From: Labia minor
Lineage: Eukaryota > Arthropoda > Insecta > Dermaptera > Spongiphoridae
Assembly (NCBI GenBank): GCA_963082975.1
Contig: OY720344.1
Coordinates: 12,945,580-13,009,579, forward strand
Length of the DNA stretch: 64,000 bases
Direction of reading: 5' to 3'
Part shown: in pieces, positions 34,653 to 47,687 of the stretch
How positions within the stretch are numbered: position 1 is the first letter of the stretch
How the letters are laid out: every line of letters begins with the position of its first letter
The notes under the pieces: model-generated
The model's database searches: none
Told to the model about the DNA's origin: nothing
The model's input: the letters and a program-made list of their open reading frames with translations, nothing else
Made by a program: the position numbers and the translations under genes

Positions 34653-36060
34653 TAGATATTTAAATAAAGATGAAAATAATAAACAATTCTGAGAAAGCTG
34701 GCTAAATGGAGATATATTCCGAAAAAGCAAAAAAAAAAAAAAAAATAGAATGTAAATGATAATTAAAAAAGTATTATTTATTTATTTTTATATCTAATTA
34801 CGATATATGGTTGGTGACTAGTTTCTAGTATTTAAAAGTGTTTCAGCAGGTGTTTTGCATACGCATACCCCTTTTTATTTGAGGTTATTTTTTATCGATA
34901 GACGCCGCCTGGGGTAACCCTGGACGCGGGGAGATATTGGACATTTTCCCGCTCGGTATAAAAATAGTCATTGGTGACAAACAAGTTTTCTTGGAGACTA
35001 AAATTATTTCGGATGAACCTCTTAATCTTCAGACTATCTAATTGCTGACACCTTAAGAAATGTTGAGTCTTACCTATAATATAGGTTTTATAAATTATTT
35101 AAATATGTAAGTTAAAAACTAAATGACAAAGGGTAAGTTAAAAAAAATTGAGGAATAATAAATAATTCTTTTAAAAAATATTTCAGAAAAAAAAAAAAAA
35201 AGAACTGACCTTTCTCAATTAAACTCGGATTGTTTCCCGCGTTTATAGCTCAAGGACAAACAGGAAAATTTATTGATTCCATAGGATGAGGAATCAGAAT
35301 GACATTTCTAGTCCCAAAATATTTTCATTTATTCATAAGTCCAAAATCAAACTATTGAATTTTTTTAATCTGTAAATGGTAAATAAATAAATGATAAATT
35401 ATTCTGATGTAAAAACAAACAAGTTGACATTATCACCAGTCTAGTATATAAATATTATAATATATGACTATTATTTAATTTATTTTTATAATTACTTATG
35501 TATTAGTATATGTATATAATAAGGGAGCTTTCAACTAATTAAAATTATATTTAATCCGAGTTGATTTAATTACCTTAATATCTGTCTAATTTCTAAAACC
35601 TTTCTTATTAATAATATTAGTGTTCACTCCATTCTGCCTGTTATACTTAATATTTCATTTCTATAATAGACATAAAATGAAAAACCGTATACGATGAATA
35701 AACATTAGCATTAACTGTGTCAAGGCAACCAGATAATATTGTCATTGTATTTAATCTGTTCTATTAGTGACCTAAAATGGCTTTATTCAATCATTTGAAC
35801 TTTATATGTTATAAGTTGAATATTTGAATCCATTCATTGATAATGAGATTATTTTCAGTTTAATTACCAGAATAAATATTTATATAAGAGCAATAATGAT
35901 AATTTAAAAATTAAAATTTACTCGCAAAAAAAAAAAAAAAAAAAATAAACTAAACTAAAAATGAAATAAGATTTTTAAAATTTTTATTAAATTGCAAAAA
36001 AAAAAATTGATTATTTATTATAAAGAAAATTATTAATATTTTATAATAAAAAGAAAAATA
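34653..36060. other. AT-rich spacer with GC patch at 34885-34960
   Basis: The patch (tagacgccgcctggggtaac cctggacgcggggag) is unusually GC-rich for this window but only ~75 bp, without long frame. Remainder A/T-rich. Confidence 0.35.
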
Positions 36061-36570
36061 TATAAAGTTGTATTTCTTTTCCTCTATGATATTTAGAATT
36101 ATCGTTGGTTTTTCGTCAAAGGGCCTAAGTTTCTGTGTGTATTACTTTCTATTCCCCACCCCCTCTCTCTCTTTCTTACTGTCTCTTACTCTTTCATTTT
36201 GTTTACTGTGCCGCTGGCTATTTGAAAAGACACGAAGTCATCCTTTGTCCAAGCATTTCCCTTTCATTCCCTTTCTCGCCCGATAATATCGGTTATAGAA
36301 CTTTTCAAAAATGAAAGGAATTCTTCTGACCTTCTTAAGACTAAATACGAACTTTGCATCAGCAAGACATTCAAAAAACTCAGCTAAACTGATAAAAACC
36401 AAGTATTTCTTTAAGGGAATCATTGCAAGCAATGCTCATTCTTTGTTGACAATATACTTCTAAATTTGATTTCAAACTTTTTTTTTCCTCCCATCCCTCA
36501 CTTACCATCTTTCTTATTTTTCTCTTGAACCATTCTAAAAGAAACCACTTATTTTCTAACAAAAGTATAG
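36061..36570. other. GC-richer block with overlapping open frames
   Basis: Both strands have 50-72-codon frames here. On minus, 36380-36562 reads ...LEWFKRKIRKM and then meets a strong donor-like gtaagtgag at about 36508. On plus, an ATG at 36311 opens 50 codons (MKGILLTFLRLNTNFASARH...). The frames overlap on opposite strands and none is recognised, so no gene is called; the block may contain an exon on one strand. Confidence 0.2.
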
Positions 36571-39017
36571 CCTATATTTTATTGAATAAAGAAGATTAAA
36601 AATAAATATTAAAAATTTAAGTTATTATCACATGTAAAAATCTTGATGAAAAGTTAAATATAATAACATTATAATACAATATTACTTCTTATTTATACAG
36701 TATAGCTTCAAGCACTTATAATCCTCAAAACCCTTTATTCATTAATTTTGGAAAAATGAAATATCCCGAAATAGATATTGTACTTCTATTTGAATAAATG
36801 ATTCATTGGATCTACATAATTGCATTATAATAGATTGATAGTTACCATTATTGAATTTACCACTGAATTTTCTACTAAAACTGATGAAATCCTCTTACCA
36901 GTTTTACCATTTTCCCTTGAATATTGAATTTATTTGATAAAAAAAAATATTTAATAAAGATTTATAATTTCTCACACCATTAAAATTTATCAGTACAATG
37001 TTAAATAAATAATAATTAGTATCTATTGATGAATAAATTAACAAAGTAGGCTACTAAATTAGTTAACGCAAAGAGATTTAACAATTGTGTCTTGTTACGG
37101 ACTCCCCAAAAGAAATTATGCTAAAGCGCATAAACAAATTCCCTACTTGCTACTTACTATTTTTAATTATATAAAGACAGGTAATCCACGGCCGCCAGTA
37201 ATCTTTTTTTTTTAAGGAGATTAGCTTAACCTTTAAATTCATTAATACCCTTCCTAACTAAGGAATTAATTTTTACCAGTTTACTGGTTGGACTCAAATA
37301 CCTCTTATATTGTAAGGAATATTTAAATCGTTGCCAAGTAATCCGGAGATAGAAGTAACCAGGTTTTTATTCTCTATTTAAAGAAATAAATAAAAACACT
37401 GGAAGTTCTCCAAACCACAATTAATTCAACTCACTTGGGTTTCTTAATGAAACAAGAAAATATTTATTAAATAAAACGAATTCAATTGTCTTTCTGATAT
37501 ATATTCGTAAAAATTAATATTTTTAAGAAATACATAAAATATTATACTTACAAATGAGCAAAAAAGTAGTTACAACAATATAAAAGTAATCTTAAACACC
37601 AAGCAAATTAATTAATCATAACTCTAAATTATATAACCAAATATGAGGTCGTTCAATTTGCAAAGAACCAGTGGACCTCAAATAAACAATATTTCAAATT
37701 ATACTTTACAAGTAAAACGACAAATTAATTAATATGAATTCAAATACCTGGGCAGCAATACATAAACAAAAGGGTAATTTATCAAACCTTAAATAATGGT
37801 TTTATAGTTACAAAAGCATAATCAAAAAGTTTTCCAGATGGACCTTCCTTCTCAAATGACCAACAGGAAAAAGGGGCGGAATAAAAGCAAGCATCCAAAC
37901 GCATAAAAACATGAAGGCAAATAAAAATTCAAATTCTCGAGTGTTACCCCCTTCGCCCGTAGAGTATTCCAAAATTTTAAATAATTAATTAGCGGGAAGT
38001 TCAATTTTGATTAAACAATATATGAATTAATTCAACACTCATTATTACAAATTAATTAATTGTAAGACTTCATTTTGTTTTCAACATAAATAAGAAAGAA
38101 AGAATATGTTAATAAACAAGCATACATATACATATATTACCACACTACTACCATAAATAGGCATTCTATGTCCCTTTTATATTATTAGGTCAAAGGATAA
38201 TAAGAATATTTATTTAATTGACTTTTTTATATTCAATGTTTAGTAATGAATTCAATTTTCGTTAACTCATATCAATATTTTTAACACTGTTCATTCAATT
38301 TAAATAATAATTTTTTATTTTTTTATTTATTTCATTTAATATTTAAGAAATGTTGAAATAAATTTATATTCATTTACTAATTACAGAAATACTCGTACAT
38401 GAATGCTTATTTTATTGATAATGATATGAATTTTTTTCATTAAAGATGTAAACATGTCCATTATACTTTGACCATTTTATTATAATCTTTGCAAGTGTTT
38501 ATTAAACGATCAGATTCTGTTGAAAACTTTTTGAATATTTCATATAAATAAGAAATCTTCTCAAGGAGCTTTTGGCAGCTTTTTCACATATTTTTCCCTT
38601 ACTTACATCAAATCGATCCATCTTTTAAATTGTAGGCCAACAAGGAATAGCCTGAGGGCAGAACCTTTCATCGGCCTTAAAGCTCATATACTTTTTCTTT
38701 TATCTTTTTTTTTATCTATTTATGGTAGTAAATCTGCCCATAGATTTTTCATTAGAATTGCATTTTTGCTAAATTTATTAAAGTTTTATAATAAAAACTA
38801 TTTTTTTTTTCAGAGAGTGTGAAAAAGTGTATGAATGTGTGTGGGTGTGAGAGAGAATTTGGATTTTATACATTTTATATATTTATTTATCATTTTTATC
38901 TTTGTTTTGTTTTTCATTTTGTCATTTTATTTTCGGTTCAGAGGATTTCAAAGTTGAATATAAATTTTGTATTTCATCCCTGATTTAGCAGGGCTGTCAA
39001 CTCCATTTTATTAATAA
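36571..39017. other. Spacer; moderately complex sequence at 37080-38170
   Basis: The 37080-38170 part is less A/T-extreme (ttgttacggactccccaaaa, gtgttacccccttcgcccgt) and might be an old retroelement LTR or repeat, but paired termini were not found. 38590-38700 is similar. No open frames. Confidence 0.35.
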
Positions 39018-39239
39018 CTAGCTGCTCAGAGCGCCTTCGGCGCTCTTCACACCTAGACGGGGGCTCCGCCCCCTGTACCCCCGAGTTGTACATAGTATTT
39101 GGTGGTTGAAAGTATTAAAAGGTTTTCATCCATTTTGTTTCAATCAGTATATTACATAAAACATTCATTTCTTTTTGTGTTCTTATTTAAAAAATATATT
39201 TTAATTTAATCACTATATTAATTATATATATTATTATTG

Positions 39240-40015
39240 TATATGTTATATCTATCTACCTATGTGGCTCAAAGATACTCTAAAGTTCTTAGCCGCAACA
39301 ACCACATTTCTCCAAGTGTCCCTATCCTGAGCCCTTATTCCATCTCTCTTACGTCCCTTCCTACGCGTCATTGGTTTTCCAAGCGGACGTTTTCCAATCG
39401 GTCTTCCCACCAATATCTTTTTCCTCTCCCATTCTTGCCACGTGCCCTGCCTAACGCAGCTTTTTCCCTTTTATAACCCTAACTATTTCTGAAGATGCAG
39501 AGAGGCCATGCAATTTCTTGTTATACAGTCTCCCTCATACCCGGTGACCTGATCTTTCTTTGGCCAATAAATGCAGGGAAGAATCCTATTCTCAAATACT
39601 CTGAATCTACTCTCATCTCCAAGGGTCATAGACCATGCCTCCCACCCATATAATGCAACAGGCAAAATAATCTTTTTATATATTCCCTTTGATAATAATT
39701 TTGAAGAGATAAGCCTCTTTATTGCAGATAACAGGCGTTTCCCGATTGCAACCCCGATTTAAATTCTTCTCAAATATTATTATCCTTCGTGATTACATTC
39801 AATTTTTCTACATATTCAAATTCTACATTTTGCATCTTAAGATTTTGTATGTTAATACTCTTCCTCTTTGTTACTAAATATTTTTTCTTATCACTATTAA
39901 TTTCAAACCTCCATTAAATTTTCCTCGCTATCTGTAATTGCAATTGCCGAATCTCCTATTATATTTAAGTCGTCTGAGTAACCTAATATTTTACAATTGA
40001 TTTCCGCATCTTATT
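39240..40015 (-). pseudogene. RTE-type LINE reverse transcriptase fragment, 3' part
   Basis: On minus, from 40015 downward, frames with several shifts give LGYSDDLNIIGDSAIAITDS (the RT active-site block, usually YADD, here YSDD), then LVTKRKSINIQ, FEYVEKLNVITKDNN (family Y-VE-KYLGS-V...), GNACYLQ, then MPVALYGWEAWSMTLGDESR and FRVFENRILPCIYWPKKDQV. This is the order found at the 3' end of RTE reverse transcriptases. It is inactive because of stops and frameshifts. The same fragment and downstream junction occur at 18890-19606. Confidence 0.8.
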
Positions 40016-41750
40016 CTTTCTTTACTAACTTCAAGAGAAATTTGAAGATTGAAAATTTGAAAAAGTTTATCCGGATCTATTGAGTTATGCGTATGTTTTA
40101 CTAAAGTCTACAAATAATTAGTGAACAGAAATATTGAATTCGCGGTTTTGTTCCTAATATCTGTCATAATGAAAATATCTTAATTAATGTTGGTCGATTT
40201 GGCCTGAACCCGCAATGATATCTCCTAATATTTCCTCCGCCTATGGTTCTTAAGTATTGTATATGTTATAATAGAGTATAATATTTCTTGATCATTACAT
40301 TTTGGTATTTTATTTTCATTGCTAGATTATTATTGAATATTTTTAATTATAATGAAACTTGAGAAAATGCAAAAATAGAGACTTGAGACAATTTATAAAA
40401 ATTAACGGTATAAAACTATAGATAAATTATCAATATATACATTCATTAATAGTATTAATTTAAATTAATTGATTTATTTGTTTTTTTATTATTAAGTTCA
40501 TTTATTAATTTTTTTAGATCATAGTTATTTTCCTTAAAAGAAACTTAAATTCTGTGGTGCTAGGGGATTTGAAAATTATTCGTCGCAATATGAAGATTTC
40601 GCTTACAGTTTCTGTCATGTCCGACCTCCATCCAACAGTTATTTTCTGTTAAGTTTTTTGCTTCTCTTAATCATGTGATCTATATATTTAATTTTTTTTG
40701 ATTCATTATAATAAAATTTAAACAAATAAAAATTTTTACTTTGTTAATTTATATAAATTTCAATATAAACTGATTGTGAGTGATACGCTTAGCCAATACT
40801 CTGAATAATTTGTGTACAAAAATATTGAATGTTCTTAGCGAGATTTGATATAATGTTGTACGATTTGTCCTAAATCTGAATTAGAAGAAAATTATAAATT
40901 GCATTAAAATGAGACCTTTTAGAATAAATTATTTAATTGAAATGATATTTAAATATAAGAATTTAAAAAAATATTATATTCTTTGTTTGGCAATTGTTAT
41001 TTAATTATGTGCAACATGTTTCGACTTGCACAGAGCATCGTTATTTTTTATTAATATCACATAATAAAAATGAATCTTTTAAACATAATAAATAAAAAAG
41101 ACATTTTAATAAATTTAAAAAATATACCCAATTTAAAAATGTCAAAAATTTAAAACAACTTTATATCATCATATTTTAATTTTTATATAATATATATATA
41201 TTTAGTAATTAATAATAGAGTAATTAAATTAAAATAAAAAACAAAGATAATATAATTCAGTCATTTTAATTCAGGTTAAATAATATTTTTTTTTATTATT
41301 CAATGATAAAATTTATATATTATTATATATATATTATAGAAAAGAAGAAATATTCAATTAAATAAAAAATAATTTAAGATAAAAATATGATCTAATAAAT
41401 ATTTTAATTAAATTGAGAACTTTTAGAATAAATTATTTAATTGAATTGATATTTGTATATTAGAATTTAAAATAAAAAGGGAAATATTATAATAATTCTT
41501 CGATTGGGAATCTCTATGATAATTCATTGTTTGAAATGATTCCGCTAGGCCGACAGTGAGCCGCGAGCTGCTCTTGAATGAACAACACGGAGAATTATAT
41601 AAACTTTAAAAAATTAATTTCTGCGGTTATTGATAAGATATTAATAAAATTTATAGCCTATGTTACTCTAGAGGTATATAAGAATATTGTGATGTAATTT
41701 CAAAGAAATCGGTTCAGCCAATTCTGAGTCTATAAAATAGTAATTTTCCG

Positions 41751-41853
<103 letters not shown>

Positions 41854-42010
41854 GTGAAAAATTCTAAAGTCACTTTTGGATTCTAGAGGTCATGAAACGC
41901 GAAGATATGCAAAAATTTTTAAATTCTGAGCAATGTGCAGACAAAAACCTTTTTTTATATATATAGAAGATAAAGATAATAACAACATATAGGTATATAT
42001 ATATATCTAA

Positions 42011-42075
42011 CAAGAGAGAGAGAGAGGGGGGGAGCAATGCCACTCATTCTCCAACTCTCTGACTCTCTCTCTCTT
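42011..42075. repeat. (ga)n/(tc)n hairpin
   Basis: aagagagagagagag (42011) is mirrored by ctctctctctctctt (about 42060), around a loop with gggggggagcaatgccactc. Could fold into a 13-15-bp stem. Confidence 0.6.
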
Positions 42076-42197
42076 ACTAGTTTAATATTAAGTGTTACTT
42101 TTTTAACTTTCAATTATATTAACTATATATATATATATTATATTAATTGAATAGTTATATATCTGAATATGCCATGTTTTATAACTATAGAAATAGA

Positions 42198-42414
42198 TAG
42201 GGTGATCAAACGTCCCGTTTTTCCGGGATTGTCCCGTTTTTATATGCTCTGTCCCGGCGTTCCGAAAAATATCTTCGGGACAGCCTATTGTCCCGTTTTT
42301 TAAATATTTAGGACATTGCGTACTTTTTTTCAAAATTTTTTCAATTTTGTTCTAAAAAACAAAAAAGGTAAACCGTTTGTCCAGGTTTGGTGTTTTCGAA
42401 ATATAGTTACCCTA
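42198..42414. mobile_element. hAT non-autonomous element, second copy (217 bp)
   Basis: Starts tagggtgatcaaacgtcccg and ends atagttaccctа-type terminus, inverted relative to the copy at 18989. It is flanked by gaaataga and gtaataga, an 8-bp TSD with one mismatch. The interior shares cgggacagcctattgtcccg with the first copy. Non-coding. Confidence 0.88.
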
Positions 42415-43115
42415 GTAATAGATGTATTTTTTGTTTTAATTAATAATTTTAAAAATTTAATATAATTTATTTTATATAATTTTGAACTTTTAGGTAAAAA
42501 ATAAAACAGTTAAGAATGAAAAATAAATAAAATTTCTAAAAGATATTTACTATCATCATTCTCATACATATTGAATGCTAATAAATAAATATAATATAAA
42601 TAAATAATGATTTAATTCTTTTCGATTTTTATATAAGTTGTTTTATCAATTCAATATATAATATTATTAGAGATGTTTAATAATTATCATAAAGAAAATA
42701 GCAAAAAAAAAATAATAATTAATTACTTTGAGCTTATTTATAGAATTAACTTATTTACAAAAAATAATCATATTATAAATTAATTATTAAATTTTCGAGT
42801 AATTACGACTTCGTTAATGATAACATTTTTATCTTTTTTTTTTTGTTAAATTCAATAAGAGACACTGATTTTTTTTTAAAAATGTTTCCTATTTAATATT
42901 AAAATAAAATTATTTATATTTTACAATAAATTAATGAAAACCTAACAAAAAATAAATCACAAATTGATTAATTCGGATCTTCGATAGTTTTATAAACACG
43001 TATAATTATTATATTATGAAATAATAATATTTTATTTTTTCTAAATGTAAAATTATGAATATATCTAGTGTTTGATATTAAAAAAAATGACAGAATATGG
43101 TCTATTTTTTTACAG
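42415..43115. other. AT-rich spacer
   Basis: Low-complexity A/T; nothing recognised before the exon candidate. Confidence 0.4.
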
Positions 43116-43192
43116 AATTCGGCTTTGCATTCTGCCTTGGTCGCCCTTTTCGAGCATCTTTCACAAGAGGAACGTCCCGAATTCGCTTATCT
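43116..43192 (+). CDS. Candidate internal exon, 77 bp
   Basis: The best exon-like island in the window. A pyrimidine-rich acceptor (tctatttttttacag) is followed by 77 bases at about 49% GC and then a strong donor, gtgagtaa. Phase 0 is fully open and reads NSALHSALVALFEHL, then SQEERPEFAYL, an amphipathic, E/L-rich, protein-like sequence; the exon ends two bases into a codon. Flanking DNA is about 80% A/T. Another frame is also open (EFGFAFCLGRPF...) but looks less natural. The protein is not recognised. Expression is inferred only from splice signals and composition. Confidence 0.45.
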
Positions 43193-44385
43193 GTGAGTAA
43201 TTTAATTTTTTTTTTTTTGTCTATTTTTTTTTTTTTAGATAATTTAATATTTAAGGAATTGGATACAATTTTTGCAATTTCATTCTTTGTTAAATTTAAT
43301 AATAAAAGAACTCTCGAACTAAAATAAAATATACTTTAATTTTAGATTTAATAAATAGAGAAAAAGTTTTTTTCTTTTCTGAAGGGTTAGATAAGGGTTT
43401 AGGTTTATCTATATGTAATAAATTTCGATCCTTCTCTTCGTTTACTTTCTGATTTGCTTCATTTGAGTTTCTGACTCACTACCTCTATATGCTGTTGGTA
43501 GTTTTTTTTTATTTCCATTGATTTGTCTTATTCGTTATCGATCAATAAGTGCTTTTTGTTTTAAATTTAATATGCTTCCTTTAAAATGGTTACTATTTTT
43601 CTATTTCTCTTTTCATCTATAATCGATATGTCAATAAATTTCTTATGAATTACCATACATTAATGATTCAAATAAAATGGGTTGGATTTGATATCATTAG
43701 GATTCTCTCCATGAAAAATATTATAGTTCATTCATATTTATTTTGGTAGAATTCGATAAAAATGCTAAAGCAATGATTCGCACAAATGAGATGTCGTATT
43801 TCTTGGGCACCGTTAAACAAGGATCATTTGAAATAAGGTTAAAATCTTTACAAATGTTATCGAATAAAAAATTTATGTAGTGTAATTTTACATAAGACAT
43901 CAAGAAAGAGTATAAAAAAAATGAACAAAGATAAGTTAAATTTAAATTTAAGATCTACATGACTAAAAAAACTATTTATAATTTTAAACTCCATAGGGCA
44001 TAGGAAAATTGTTATAATATTTAAATATTCAACTAAGTACAATTATTGTAATAAAAATATAATAAATTAATAAAATATTAATAAGAATATTAAAAAAATA
44101 TTGAATTGAACGAAACATAAATAAATAAAAAAAATTTTAAAAATTGTAAATATGTAAGGACGTTGTATTTTGAAATAAAAATCAATAATTATACAAAATA
44201 AATATTACCAATATTTATTAATTATGTGTGTGTGATTCATATAAAAATAAAAAACCAATCCACGACGATCTACAAAGATTCTTAAATATTTACTCTAATT
44301 TATTTATTTAATATATTTAAAACAATTATTTATCTTCCTACAAATATATACGACATATTATATATCTATATCTATATCTATATAT
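43193..44385. other. AT-rich spacer (intron-like)
   Basis: T-runs directly after the donor, then A/T-rich DNA with short minus-strand chance frames. No repeat or exon recognised. Confidence 0.4.
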
Positions 44386-44810
44386 ATTATTATCAGATTT
44401 ATCAGGGATATAATCACGTATTTTTGTGAGATTGTTTTCTCGACGTTTCGGCACCCATTTTGGCGCCATTTTCAAGAGATTATTTAGGTCGGAATATTTT
44501 TGGGATTCTGGGTCTTAGTCTGTGTGACCAAGGGTTAATATCGGGATTTTGGGTTGATAGGTTGGGTGGTATGATACAAAGTGAGTACAAATAGGTTGGG
44601 TGGTATGATACAAAGTGAGTACAAAACCACCCAACCTATCAACCCAAAATCCCGATATTAACCCTTGGTCACACAGACTAAGACCCAGAATCCCAAAAAT
44701 ATTCCCACCTAAATAATCTCTTGAAAATGGCACCAAAATGGGTGCCGAAACGTCGAGAAAACAATCTCACAAAAATACGTGATTATATCCCTGATAAATC
44801 TGATAATAAT
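44386..44810. repeat. 425-bp near-perfect palindrome (two 185-bp arms)
   Basis: Arms 44386-44570 and 44626-44810 are inverse complements with only about two differences seen by eye (ggtcgg/cccacc and ggcgcc/ggcacc). Each includes gaaacgtcgagaaaacaatc and ataatcacgtatttttgtga or its inverse. A 55-bp centre holds part of a 34-bp tandem repeat. It could be a recent inverted duplication of a dispersed repeat, a transposon foldback, or an assembly/library artefact. Confidence 0.92.
44557..44624 (+). repeat. 34-bp perfect tandem repeat at the palindrome centre
   Basis: ataggttgggtggtatgata plus caaagtgagtacaa occurs twice without differences (44557-44590, 44591-44624). The first unit overlaps the end of the left arm. 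The duplication sits exactly at the fold point. Confidence 0.95.
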
Positions 44811-46441
44811 AATAACAATAACATTCACGGAAACCTAAACCAACATATATATATACAACCTAAAAAAATATTAATATTAATATTAATTTATATAATATAT
44901 TATATATATAAATATATAGATGAATAAATCCCATGTATTTGTGTAAAAAAAAAATACATTCAATTTATAATGTATCATTTAGTTGATAAATGTCATGACG
45001 GGCCATTGAAATGATAAATTCTAATATGGGAGAAAACACGATGATAACTTAGAAAGTAATATTTTACCGCGTTGGATTTTGTTAGAGAAGAATTTGGGGT
45101 AAATGTACTGAGCTTCAGTTTTAGACCTATTAAATATATGAAAATAATAAACAAATAGATGGAGGGGGTGGGGGATTGAAAAATAACACTATGAAAATAC
45201 GAGTATATACCATGTGATAAAATGAATTGAACATTTATCAGAATTTCACAAAATGTTGTATCGCACACATTTATTAATCATCTTCAGATATATAATCTAG
45301 GTTATTAATATTAAGACAAATAATATTAATGAAATTCATTTACTTAATTGGATCAATTTAGATAATTAGTTTAATAAGTGTACCACCATGCACAGAATTG
45401 ATTTCAGATGAAATGAATAGGAAAGGCATAAAACTTGAATTAGAAGGGATTATATTATAGCTCATTGAAATTTTGTATATTTACTTAATTAAAATATTTG
45501 ATTATACAAGCATAAGAAAATGAACGAATATTATTTATTATTTTTTAATTATTAATAATAAATATTTAGATTGAAATAAAAAAATTAAAATATTTTCAAA
45601 ATAATTACGGTGATGTTATCCATGCTTTTATATATGTTATTTGATTTAAATATTTTGGTGGTTATTAAATATGCATGTTCAAATTCTTTAAATAAAGAAT
45701 ATATATATATATATGTATATGTATATTTTACATTTTTTGTTTATGTTTAAAATTGTTCTAATTCAGTTGGTAAACAGTTGGTGGTTTTTAAAATACGATA
45801 ATGCTGTTCTAGATCAAATTGTGCACAATAATTGCATTTTTTACCTCTCTAACAATAAACAAAGCATTATTCCGCAATCATTGCATTCGCCATTCATTCT
45901 TCTGCAAGTGCAAAATTAATTATCAGATTTATTTTACAAAAATGTTACCATAAACGAATCAAAGAGAGAATGTGTTGGTATTATCATTGAAATTTTATGA
46001 TCAAAGTATGTGGTGATAGTATTTTAATAGTACCTTCCTTTATATATGATATTTTATAATAAAGAAAATAATCAAATATATACAAATGATATACATACAT
46101 TTAATTAACTTTAATTAATATTTAGACAAAAATAAAAGATTTAATTTCATATTTATCATAAAAGATAAGTTAAATATATTTGGGTTATTTTGTATTATTA
46201 TTATTAATATTATTATAACTCTAAAATATAATTATCTCTAATTAATCATGATATTTAGTTTTTATTTATTTTTTAAAAAATAATATATATATATATAATA
46301 AATTAATGATAATTGTCTTAGTTTATTATTAATGTCAATGAATTTTTTTTTTCTATGAAATACTAGACTACTTTTTCATTTAACCCCTTGAAGATCGGCA
46401 AAAGGCGCACTTTATTCAACGCATTGCTCTTGGATTGACTC
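44811..46441. other. AT-rich spacer
   Basis: Minus-strand frames up to 91 codons (44993-45268) are F/I/Y/S-rich without domain and look like chance frames. No repeats recognised apart from (ta)n. Confidence 0.4.
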
Positions 46442-46555
46442 TTTTTACTATCTCGCCAGATAGTATTGCGATCACGAAAATTTTCGATGTTGAGATTTTG
46501 ATGTTTTTATACGTTTTGAAGGTTCCTGAATCATTTTTACTAAGGTTGAGAAAAA

Positions 46556-46603
<48 letters not shown>

Positions 46604-47072
46604 TGTGTATGTATGTAACCAAGATTACGCAAAAACGGTTTGAGCTAGAATGATGAAATTTGGTATACGGGAATTATTCAAAATTCATAGTTTTCTATCA
46701 ACTTTTGAGAAATGTAGCTCAACCGGAAGAGGGTCAATACCTACAACGTTTTGATTTTTTTTCCTCTAAAGTAACCGTAAAAATAAAAATATATGTTTGA
46801 TAATTTTTCACATGATTAATAATTGTATAAAACTGCTATATATAGAATTTCAGCTTGATTGAATTGCTGAAAGTACCAGAATTAATTTTTTAACACTGCA
46901 AATCTCACGCGCCAACACGTGCCATGGTGCCATCAATAAAAAGCCAAACATGCGCTGGTTTAATATTTATTATTTATAATTTATAATTAATTAAATTTAA
47001 TTTAAATGCAATATATTATGTTATTTAATCCAATTCAAATTGCGAGATAGTCGAGTGGAGACACTCCAGCTT
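46442..47072 (+). mobile_element. HINE-like element, family H1, copy B
   Basis: Starts tttttactatctcgccagat agtattgcg and ends gcgagatagtcgag, then tggagacactcca-gctta. It contains a (gt)n tract at 46559-46618, the block ctcaaccggaagagggtcaa, and cgcgccaacacgtgccatgg near the 3' side. Compared with copy C the 5' hairpin has lost two bases (gccagatagt). 631 bp, non-coding; the (ac/gt)-rich frames on both strands are repeat artefacts. Confidence 0.85.
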
Positions 47073-47687
47073 ATTTTTGCATTAAAATAGGCATTATTGT
47101 TTAATTTATGACCTGTTTGAATGTTCTATCTAATTTAGACATAAATGTTAATTTTTCATCTTATGAAAATCTAATTATATTATTAATTAATTTGAAATAC
47201 ATCCTACATCAATAATATATTTTTTTAGCTAATATAATAAAATTAAGTTTTATACTCTTCTATTTTCATACCCTTTAATAATTATTGTTATATATATATA
47301 AAGTACTATATATATATAATTGCGTTTATGAATATTCTTTATTATAATGATGACTATAATATTTTACTATAATATCGTAGTAAAAGAAACCTTATTTAAT
47401 TAAATAAATATAATAAATAAACAAATGTTAAGCTCACTGTTTTGTTTATATGAAAATATTATTTCTATTTAATTAAAATTATTTTGTAATATATTACTAC
47501 TTTTTTTTATTTGACAAATATTCTAAAAGTCAACGTTATTAGTGGTATGGTATAAAAATAGTGACCCGTAATTTGAAATTTCAGTCTAAGTTAGCACCAT
47601 TTGTCTTAATACATTTGCAATTTAAACGAACCAACGTCAGAGGGAGAGTAGCGCATGGAGGGATGGAGGAATAAATTTAATTTTCAG
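47073..47687. other. AT-rich spacer
   Basis: A/T-rich DNA becoming GC-richer from about 47620 before the exon candidate. Confidence 0.35.

Noticed and set aside
37085..38060. Possible solo LTR starting tgttacggactcccc
   Set aside because: No matching TG..CA end, second LTR or target duplication could be found.
44740..44810. Hammerhead-ribozyme-like motif near gccgaaacgtcgag
   Set aside because: A gaaac-gtc word is present, but the required ctgatga core and paired stems could not be found.
44515..44927. Opposite-strand frames of 73 and 68 codons
   Set aside because: They are mirror translations of the palindrome arms and dispersed repeat, not genes.
44993..45268. 91-codon minus-strand frame
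   Set aside because: F/I/Y/S-rich, no GC rise, no splice or start context; chance frame in AT-rich DNA.
46416..46653. Open frames of 68-72 codons on both strands across the (gt)n tract
   Set aside because: They are translations of the microsatellite and flanking HINE body; same for 48555-48755.
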